Assembly (NCBI GenBank): GCA_010279815.1
Contig: QEOQ01000226.1
Location: 2,633,535-2,697,534, forward strand
Reading direction: 5' to 3'
Origin: Brachionus plicatilis
Taxonomy: Eukaryota; Rotifera; Eurotatoria; Ploima; Brachionidae
Length of the DNA: 64,000 nt
Under the pieces are notes generated by a model. It had not been told where the DNA came from. It made no database searches and saw only the letters and a list, made by a program, of their open reading frames with translations. Below, piece after piece: positions 55,793 through 64,000 of this stretch (the first letter of the stretch is position 1; every line of letters begins with the position of its first letter). A program made the position numbers and the translations under genes.

Positions 55793-57359
55793 TGTTGTAA
55801 TTATTTTTTAAAATTAATTAATAAGAATAATATTTAAATATTTTTTTTATAGAAATCAACTGACTTTCAATACAGATTAGATAAATTGAACAAAATATCT
55901 AAAATTGTTTTTTTATCAAACTAAGGAATTGATAAACACTTTTGAGTTAATCACATATATAATTCTATTTAATTAGGTATAAATTTCTATTTATTTTTTA
56001 TCTTTTCTTTGAATGAAAAATATTTAAGGAACTAATGTATCCAGTTTCAGCATTTAAAAGATTTTTTGAGAATTTCTTCTTAATACATGCAAAATGTTGA
56101 AAAATTAAACGTGATTTTCAAGCTTGATCGAAATTAAAATATTTTAATACTTGATGTGAATTTCTTAGTGTTTACATTTAAATTTATAATATTAGTAAAA
56201 TTTATCAAGATATACATTTTTCAGGTTTGCATTCAGTATTTCTTTAATTGATAAAAATAAATTATTCATTTTAAAACGGGCCATGTGAAAGCTTAGTAAA
56301 TTAAAAAAAAACAAAAATTTAAATTGAAAAATGTATAAAATAAGTTAGAGTTTTTTTTATTTTATATTTTAAAATTATTTTAAATTTCACATTGAAATAA
56401 AAATTTTTTTTTTCAAATACAATTTTTGAAAGCGTTAATTTCAAATTTTAATTTTATAGTATAATTTTTGGTACTTATTTTTCTCACTGTCATAAAATGA
56501 CTGCTCAATCTTTAAATTTCAGTTAAAATAAATTTTTTTAAAACTTTTTATTTGCGTTATTTTGATTATTTATTTTATTTTATTTTTCAAAAAAAAGCAA
56601 TAATTTAGTTGGACAAACGTTATTCTTTTTCATATTTAAATTGTTTAGATTCAAGTTTGATGCTCAAAACTAAAAGGAAGTAATGACTTTTTAGAAAATA
56701 CTATTATAATGTATTATAGCATAAATTTAAAGATAGTACGTTATCATTTTCGAAAAACATTTTTTTATCACAATTAAAAATTTAAAGACGAAATTGTTAA
56801 GAAATGACTTGAGAAATTCAAGCTTTAATTTGAAAGAATATAATCAAACTAATGTTGAATTTACTTGAAAGAATAAACACTTGGATATTTTTACGCGAAC
56901 AGCTTTTGATATTTAACAATATCAATATCATTTTTAAAGATTGTGTAAAAAATTTAATTAAATTTAAATTGATATATGATACTAGTCTGTTGATTATTCT
57001 GAAATGATGATAAAAATTCAATGCCTCTTGATCCTGAAGTTTAAGCGTGCTTCTTTTAAATGGGATTTAAACCTTTTCTGCTGTGGTTTTTCTGTGTTTT
57101 TTTTTGCTTTTGGAAAATGTTTTTTTTAACAGAATAAATTCTCTCAGTACCTGTTTATTTTTTTTATACATAATAAATCTTTTCGTATCTTTTTTGGTCC
57201 ATTCATAACTAAATTGATTATTTTATATAATAAACATTTATTTTTAACAAAAATAGTTATTAGAAACAAAATTTATATTTACATGTCTATTAGTTAGAAA
57301 AATAAAAAATAAAAACGAATTAAATTATTTACAAAAAGTGTCTATTTTTTAACTTGACG
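55793..57359. other. Intergenic AT-rich DNA
   Basis: No gene, RNA or defined repeat was recognised; the small frame at 56818-57021 is A/T-driven. Confidence 0.4.
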
Positions 57360-58075
57360 TATTGGTTGGACTCTTGTCTTAAATGGTGAATATCTGACTC
57401 TATTCTGAGAACGGACCAAATTATCGCCTTCAATCTCAATCAGGGGTTGTCTTTTATTTGGTTGAGATAGTGATATTGAAATTGATTATTGACTAGTAGC
57501 TAGGTATATGTATGATTTGTGATGGCTGTGTTTGTGGTAGTGGTGGAGTATTTTCTTGTACTTCGCATGACTGTCATGTTAGCACCCCTCTTGTAGCTTG
57601 TGGACGACCACGCTTTCGTTTTTGTTGTAGTGGAAGAGTTATACAATTAGTTTGGCATATTTTAACCACCCAGATGCTATGAACCATTTAAATAAATTTA
57701 TGAAAATTGTCAAAATCTAATGAATTTAATATTGAGAAATGTTGTTTTACTTCTTCTTTTAATAAACTTGTTCCACCAGAAGAAGATCTTATGAATGCTT
57801 GGGTATTAATTTTTTTTTCTCAAAAGGTTCCACTTAAAAGCATTTGTCCAATCTTTCAGCTCAAAGATTGGTTCCAACTCGTATTTCTTATGATTGATAT
57901 TAGTAACTTCATTTCTTTCGGTGGAACATTACTTAACAACGTCGTCTCTACACAAATTTAAAAATTGGAGAATTGCTAAACGTGAGCGATCAAGACCATT
58001 GCCCTTAGTGTAGCGATTTGTGAATTCCAATGCATTGTTGTGTGAAGGGACTCCTGTAGCAGAGCCAAAAAAATA
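57360..58075 (-). mobile_element. Decayed MULE transposase
   Basis: On the minus strand, upstream part reads ATGVPSHNNALEFTNRYTKG then RSRLAILQFL, matching the MULE pattern (G.P.TNNALEATNR) near 57990-58060. After several frameshifts the end reads TKTKAWSSTS / KRKRGRPQATRG near 57600-57625, the basic tail of these transposases. Many stops make it a fossil. Confidence 0.7.
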
Positions 58076-58939
58076 TTTACCTTATAAATATCTCATTTTA
58101 ATTCAAGGAGAAGCCCAGAGCTTATAAGTTATTAAAATTAGTATGACCATGGGCTTATGTACACTTTTATTTATTAAGTAATGGAAAATTGGAATTTAGT
58201 TAAATTTTAAATAAAAGAAATATAAAATAATGTTCCATTAGAGTTTTTAAAAAGAAAATAAAAGAAAAAAAATTAACCATTTTCATCATCATCATCGGTT
58301 TAGGTTATTTTTTCTAAAAAATTCTAATTCTATTTTATAACAATTATTTATTTTTTATTTTTTATTCAAATATTCACTGTAACTAGATTAAACTTTAATT
58401 CAAATTTCTATGTAAAAATATTCATAATTATTGTATTCGTTTTTAAAATTATGCTCAATTAAAATTAATTTTTTTTTAATTTCTCATTCGTATTATAAAT
58501 TATAAAACAAAATATTATTTACATTGGGCTGAAAAGAAGGACTTTGATCCATTCTGAGCTGACCCGAATCTGTTTTTAAAAAAAAATTTTTCTTTAAAAT
58601 TTTTTTTTTTACATTTTCAAATAATAAAGAATTATTATTATTATTATTATCGGTTTCGGTATCCACTAAAAATTATTTTTAAATTCAAATTTATTTTTAG
58701 CTCATGGGCCTGTATTTAATTTTTTTTTTAAAACCTCATGAGCTTATATTTAATTTATGATAAATTAAGTATAAGGTATTTATTTAAAGCCCTGGGCCTA
58801 TATGTATTTTAGGGGGTGGGCTTATACCATCGAAAAGTGGGATGCTTACAGGCTAATACTCATTTTTAGCCCTGGGCTAGTTTGTCAGGTTTTACGGTAC
58901 CTATCACAATTTTAATATTTATTTACAGTGGTGATTTGA

Positions 58940-59035
58940 TAACAATATTTTACGAAAAATTACGTAAAATACCGTAAATTAACCAAATTTTACCACATTT
59001 TACGTAAATTAACGTAAAATCCGAAAAGTTATTTT
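58940..59035. repeat. TACGTAAAA cluster
   Basis: Repeated TTACGTAAAAT/ATTTTACGTAA units, partly inverted around CCAAATTTTACCACATTTT. Related to clusters at 4905 and 41255. Confidence 0.5.
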
Positions 59036-60810
59036 GACAACTTAAATTGATATAATTGCACTTTATTTTTAATTGTTCACAAATTTGTATAATATCAAAC
59101 AAAATCAATTAAATGAGAAAAAAATGAGTTTTAGAGATAATTATTTTTAATAAGTATTGAAACTTGAACAAGAGCAACAAGTAAACGATTGAATCGTTGT
59201 GAGACAATGCCTAGTAATTGACAAGAAACTATCGAAAATGAGAGAAGAATAATAAGAATATTAAGAAGAGAAAATGCGAGAAATGTAACATAAAAATGTT
59301 AAAAAAACGAGGTTTTTACTGTCTAAAAGGTTGGACTAAAAAGGTAAATAAAAATTAGTCGGTATTCTTTTATTTTTTTTATTAATAAAGTTACGATTTA
59401 ATTAATTAAAAAAATTCATATTCAAATAAAATAGATACATTATTTTTATATTTGTTATTATTTTTTTCCTTAAGTGACAGTTTAATAAAATAATTACACA
59501 AGTATTATTTTTGTTTTATTGTTATTATATTTATTATATTTTTATATAATTTGTGGTTGTTTTTATTATTTTTGTGGAAAAAAAAATTACCTTTCGCTAA
59601 ATCTCATTGTCTATCCATGCAATAAAATAAGAAAGGATGAAAAGAAAAGTAATGGACTATTTTGTTTCAGATTTAGCTTATTTTTAAGAGATAAATGGTT
59701 TCCCAAAATTAAAAAACTGTTCCCCACAAACTGAAAACTTTTCACCACAAACTAAAATCTTTTAAACACAAATCACTACAAAACACAATTTTTTTGTGCC
59801 GAATTCAAAAAAAAATAATTTTTACATTTTTAAACAAATAACTGGTTAACAAAAATTTTTTGTGGTGATAAAAAATTTAATAAATTTGTTTTATAATTTA
59901 TTCAAATAGTGTTTATAAAATTATATACAAAAAAATTAAATATTAAATTAATAAAAAAATGAAATTAAAAGCTATTTTAAGGAAAATCAATTGATTGAAT
60001 CTGTTAGCCCACCTTTAGTATTGAACTGTGACTTAATATTCTTCTTTAACTCTCCAGTCTTCATATTTATGTTCATAAAAATATTAAGCTTAAAAAAATC
60101 TTCCACAAAGCAATTTATTAATCTTGATAAAAAATACTCAAAGATTTTTTCTTCACATTTCGATTTGACCATCTATTATCGCTGTTTCTTAAATTATTAA
60201 TCAAATTTCTTAAGTCATTTTTCAAGTAATCCAAAATTCAGCAATTTGATCAATTCTAAAACTTCTTTTTTGATTTGAGTGAGACGCGTTTTAGAACAGA
60301 AATAAGTCATTTTGTGCCATTGTTTTACCAGACTGAGTAATTGTTGCCTAGCAGGTTTCGAATCAAGATTTATCAAGATTTATCAAAACCTTATCTAATT
60401 ACTATCTTTTTGTAGATGATAAAATAAAAAATTTCCAAAATAATTAAAAATCTACTGCTTTTCAAATCTTTCCTCAATTATTTTCTTCGAATTTATTATT
60501 TTTAAACTAAAATTATTTTTGGTTCTGTACAGACAATTCTGTCCACAAAATTGATGCTAAAAAAATTGGAATTAATTTTAATGCAGGATATAATTCCGAT
60601 CAACCGGGTTCAGGCATTTTTTTCTTAATTTATTTGAAACAAATAATGGGTGAGATGTGAAAGAACAAAAACCCCCTTCTTGACTTGTTGTTAAAAAAAA
60701 TAAAACATAAAAAGACTAATTTTGAGAATCTTTATAGAAAAATTTTATTAAAAAATGCTAAATAAAATATTTTATAAGTGAGCGTTTGATTAATTTTTAA
60801 AATCGAAAAA
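59036..60810. other. Intergenic AT-rich DNA upstream of the Fax-like gene
   Basis: Several A/T-driven frames but no credible coding region. Short ACCACAAACT/CCCCACAAACTG motifs recur at 59727-59770, opposed by TTTTGTGGTGATAAA near 59858, hinting at a small inverted repeat. Confidence 0.4.
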
Positions 60811-61967
60811 ATGAACCATCTAAGACCAAGAATACCACTTTTGACATCGAATCTTAAAATAAATTACTTAGCAAAAGCTAATCAAAGCCAAATAGCAGGA
60901 TTTTTGAAGTATGCATTCGCTAGCACTGTTTTTAATTCATTCAAAGCATACTCTCTAATTAAAAACAAAATTGAAGGGTAATTAAAATTGAAAATATTTT
61001 CTAGTTTAAAAAATATTTTTATTTGAAAGTAAAAAGCCAGTAGTCGAAGAAATTCCTAAAGATACGGTTATTATTTATCAGTTTCCGAGGGCAGTTAACA
61101 CACCGAGTCTCTCGCCCTTCTGTCTCAAATTAGAAACATGGTGTCGAGCAGCCAATATTAATTACAAAGTAATGATTAATTAAAAATTTAATTAAAAACA
61201 AAAAGAAAATTTTTCCCAGAATAAACTTGGAATGAAACTTTCCAGTAGAGGATCAGTGCCTTTCATTCGTCTTAATGATTACGTAGTCGAGGATTCAGAA
61301 AAATGCATCGAATATTTAAGCAAAGTTTTTCAAGTTGACTTAAATTCAGAACTTTCTGAAGAGCAAAAAGCAGTTGCCAGAGCTGCTCTGGCTTTGACTG
61401 AGGATAGCTTAAAATGGTAGATTAATAAACAAATAAAAATTATTTAAATCATAATCTAAAATGTAAAAGGTCTATGGTGTTGCATAGATTTTGGTATTCA
61501 CGGATGCCAAAACAAGAAATCGGACTTCCTTTATTGAGCATATGGTTCTTTAGTTACAAAATGTTTAGGGCATCATGGTATAGTGGTGCAGCAAGATACA
61601 CTAAGCAAGAAATTTACGAAAAAGGAAAGCGCGATTTGTCTGCTTTGAATACTTTGATTGGAAATAAGAAATTTTTACTCGGTGACACTAGACCATGTGA
61701 TGTAGACTTTGCTATTTTTGGGTTATGTGCTCAATTTAAGTATAATGACCGAGGACCGCTTAATCAACATTTATTAGGCAAGAAACAAAAATTTGCTCAA
61801 TTTTTAGTTAATTTTTTGTAAAAGCTAACTGCCACAACATCAATAGACACATAGAAAATATCAAAAAGATGTATTGGAGTGATTGGGATCAGAATATTTT
61901 AGCTACGAAGCTTGCGAGAAGAAAATCAGTGCCTAAGAAAATTTTGTCTTTGTTCAAAAAAAAATAG
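60811..61967 (+). CDS. FAXC: Failed axon connections (Fax/FAXC)-like GST-fold protein
   Basis: Member of the Fax/metaxin-like glutathione-S-transferase-fold family; Drosophila Fax acts in axon development, other members are poorly known. Exons 60811-60977, 61030-61168, 61220-61416, 61470-61777 and 61825-61967 join in phase to 317 residues. Motifs: VIIYQFPRAVNTPSLSPFCL with KLETWCRAANI (thioredoxin-like half), SSRGSVPFIRLNDYVVEDSE, then the helical C-terminal half with YTKQEIYEKGKRDLSALNTL, IGNKKFLLGDTRPCDVDFAI and IENIKKMYWSDWD. It ends in a basic tail (KLARRKSVPKKILSLFKKK). The N-terminal ~55 residues may anchor or target it. The last intron (61778-61824) uses a GC donor; without it a stop follows in the frame. 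Intact otherwise. Confidence 0.9.
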
Positions 61968-62407
61968 ATTATTTTCAGTCAAGTCACTTTAAGTAAAATT
62001 TTGGATTTTTTTCCTTTAATTGATTATACACTTAAAAATTAGGACTTATTCAATAAATTATTCAATGAAGATTTTTTTTCTTCAAAATTGTAAATCAATT
62101 TTTAAAAATTTATTTGGATATTTGGACAAAAAAATATTTTTAAAAATTTATAAAAAACAATTCAAAATTAAAAAAATAAAAGGAGAATTAAAATTTTACA
62201 CAATTTAATTGGTATCTGCATTATCTGCATTAATTTTCTAAAGTATTTTTCTTCTTCATTTGAATCAAAACTTTGCAGCGTTCTTTTAGTGTTTTTTCAG
62301 CGTTTTTCACGCTGCAGAACGCTGCTGAAAATCTATTCAATTGGAGCCATTTGGTTTATTGAATTTCTTTAATCAGAAATAAAATAAAGATAAATTTATG
62401 ATTCAAA
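61968..62407. other. Intergenic DNA
   Basis: AT-rich DNA with a short palindromic patch TTTTTCAGCGTTTTTCACGC / GCAGAACGCTGCTGAAAA near 62293-62332. No gene. Confidence 0.4.
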
Positions 62408-62525
62408 CCTCTAGCTTGCAAGCCTCCTCATCCCGGCCTCTATGCGCCTGCGTCATCATCACCCCTCCACTTTTCTCATCCGGGCTGGGGACCGGCCATA
62501 TGGGCAGAGTTAATAATAATGATTC
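62408..62525 (+). mobile_element. Retroelement 3' tail, copy A
   Basis: CTCTAGCTTGCAAGCCTCCT through GGACCGGCCATATGGGCAGA and a TTAATAATAATGATTC tail is repeated almost exactly at 63031-63150. The short TAA-type tail and GC-rich body suggest the 3' end of a heavily 5'-truncated non-LTR element. Confidence 0.65.
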
Positions 62526-62733
62526 TTTCTATTTTTTTTTCCTATTAACTGTTCTTTGTTAACTTAATGTTTAGAAATTTTCTAAAATAAATTTTTTTTT
62601 AAATTGAAAATCTGACTGAATAATTTTTTTGATAACAGGCTATTTATACCTTGTTAAATTAGCTGAATTAATTTTAAAAGAGTCTGAGCCGAATCTTTTT
62701 TTTTCAAAATAAATATTTAATAAACTTTTTCTC

Positions 62734-63150
62734 GTGTGTTTATCTGTCAAGTCACACTGTCAGTCCTTACCCTCTCATTTTCTCATCCGGACTTGGGACC
62801 GGCAACGGTATGATTGCAACTCAACAGTCAGCGGCCAAAGTTACATATGGGACGTTCATCATAAACAGCGCCACTCATCCGAGCACTTAATGGCTGCGAA
62901 CTCGGCAACTATTTAGACTAGCTTGGAACCACAAACCAAGCGTATCTATATCTGGATACAAGCTTATCCAAACTAAAGACACTTTACTTTTTTCACTAAG
63001 GCTCTTGGACCCAACAGACTATCATCAGCTCTAGCTTGCAAGCCTCCTCATCCCGGCCTCTTTGCGCCTGCGTCATCATCACCCCTCCACTTTTCTCATC
63101 CGGGCTTGGGACCGGCCATATGGGCAGAGTTAATAACAATGATTCTTTTA
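62734..63150 (+). mobile_element. Retroelement 3' region, copy B
   Basis: A longer copy whose last 120 bp match copy A. The upstream part (TCATCCGGACTTGGGACCGG, GCCACTCATCCGAGCACTTA, CTCGGCAACTATTTAGACTA) is GC-richer than the surroundings. An internal near-duplicate (CTCATTTTCTCATCCGG and ACTTTTCTCATCCGG) shows it is built from repeated modules. Frames are short; it is probably untranslated. Confidence 0.65.
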
Positions 63151-63236
63151 AGAAAAAGTCAAGTCAAATGACTTGACTTTAAAAAAAAAAGTTTATCAAG
63201 ACTTGACTTTGACTTGATGACTTTTGCCCAAGTCTG
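63151..63236. mobile_element. hAT-type right terminus, orphan
   Basis: TCAAGTCAAATGACTTGACT and GACTTTTGCCCAAGTCTG match the right-end type of the hAT derivative at 21837. It abuts retroelement copy B, so it may be a truncated element interrupted by that insertion. Confidence 0.5.
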
Positions 63237-64000
63237 ATTTTATTATTATCTGATCATAAATTTTTTTCTAATTGAAGTTTCGGACAAGCATTTTTGGGCA
63301 CCCCTTAAATACCAGGGTCTAATATCTAAAGACATATCGGATTCAAAAAGGTCACAAAGGTCTTGAATAATAAAAAGGTTTTGCTTTGAAAAGGACCTTT
63401 TTGAATTACTAAAGAATTTAAATTTTTTTTAATTTAAAAAACATGTAATCACTTAGCAGATGTCACCGTCACTCTCTTTACCAACACTAATTACAAGTTA
63501 ATTTGCCTTGATCCTCTTTTCTTTTAAATAAGTTAACTTATTTAGTTTATTTACCTTCAACAAAATTGCTCTTTTAATTTTAAAATCAAAAGCCAGAAAA
63601 TAATAATTGACGATCAATATTTCGTTTTAATTTTTTTCTAGGCAACCTTTAATTCATCACCTTAATTAATGGACACCTTTAAACAAAAACCAGTCTTTTA
63701 TTTAAAAAGAGCTGCTTTAGGATTGATAATTTGTAACTAAGGTAAATATTGTGTTTGTTTAATGGAATCAAGAAAAAGGCTGTTGAACGTGTCATATTAA
63801 TCGATAACTACTTAGTAAATCTTGTATGCCAGAAGATTATTACCTAAGATTTTACTTTTTTGAGGCAAAATTACCTATTAGGTCTTTTAAAATTAAAATA
63901 AAATGTTATTTCGTAATTTAAAAATTAAACTATCAACAATTATTAGTTAGTTTATTAGTTATTTGTGATTTAAACTAGAATTAAAATTTTAATATGAAAA
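63237..64000. other. Intergenic AT-rich DNA to window end
   Basis: No ORF, RNA gene or defined repeat recognised. Confidence 0.4.

Noticed and set aside
59987..60200. Overlapping 61- and 69-codon frames on both strands
   Set aside because: Composition is A/T-driven; no splice context, motif or neighbour supports either.

Overview
The window is AT-rich animal-type nuclear DNA. Genes are split by very short introns (about 45-70 bp, GT-AG with two apparent GC-AG exceptions) and encode recognisable metazoan proteins: uridine phosphorylase, SURF4, an MMS22L-like protein, MED18, MED7, gephyrin and a Fax/FAXC-type GST protein. Three U2 snRNA genes are present. The extreme AT content, tiny introns, a GIY-YIG Penelope-type retroelement, MULE and hAT remnants and many foldback MITEs suggest a small invertebrate, and a monogonont rotifer such as Brachionus would fit. 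That species assignment is inference only. I saw no tRNA, 5S rRNA, CRISPR array or bacterial-style operon.

Layout. 0-5 kb: a GC-richer tandem repeat, a doubtful membrane-protein exon, a four-exon uridine phosphorylase (minus), a MITE, and the 3' end of a CR1-like LINE. 5-13 kb: one intronless putative secreted protein, then a gene-poor stretch of foldback elements and a broken WD40 gene. 13-17 kb: SURF4, a small unknown ORF and a decayed LINE. 17-27 kb: one large minus-strand gene resembling MMS22L, with a non-autonomous hAT copy in an intron. 27-29 kb: a secreted ShKT plus EF-hand protein in seven exons. 31-41 kb: MED18, three U2 snRNA cassettes, a Penelope-like 3' fragment, a four-helix membrane protein and several palindromic elements. 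42-49 kb: gephyrin (minus, eight exons), head to head with an intronless, GC-rich MED7. 49-60 kb: a near-perfect ~765-bp palindrome, a hAT-type MITE with an 8-bp target duplication, MULE remnants and a second four-helix membrane protein. 60-64 kb: a Fax-like gene and retroelement 3' tails.

Functional links are limited. MED7 and MED18 are both Mediator subunits but lie about 15 kb apart and have different gene structures. Gephyrin and MED7 share a 256-bp intergenic space that must hold both promoters. The U2 genes share identical upstream blocks, so they probably use the same snRNA promoter. Most other intergenic DNA is transposon-derived.

The points I find most worth a second look are: three U2 snRNA copies in sharply bounded ~0.4-kb cassettes with a hairpin directly 3' of the RNA, one of them abutting a Penelope fragment whose reading frame ends inside the cassette; a set of foldback elements with GGGT-type ends, two with clean 8-bp target duplications; the large palindrome at 50.1-50.8 kb; two GC-AG introns; and the compositional island formed by MED7.
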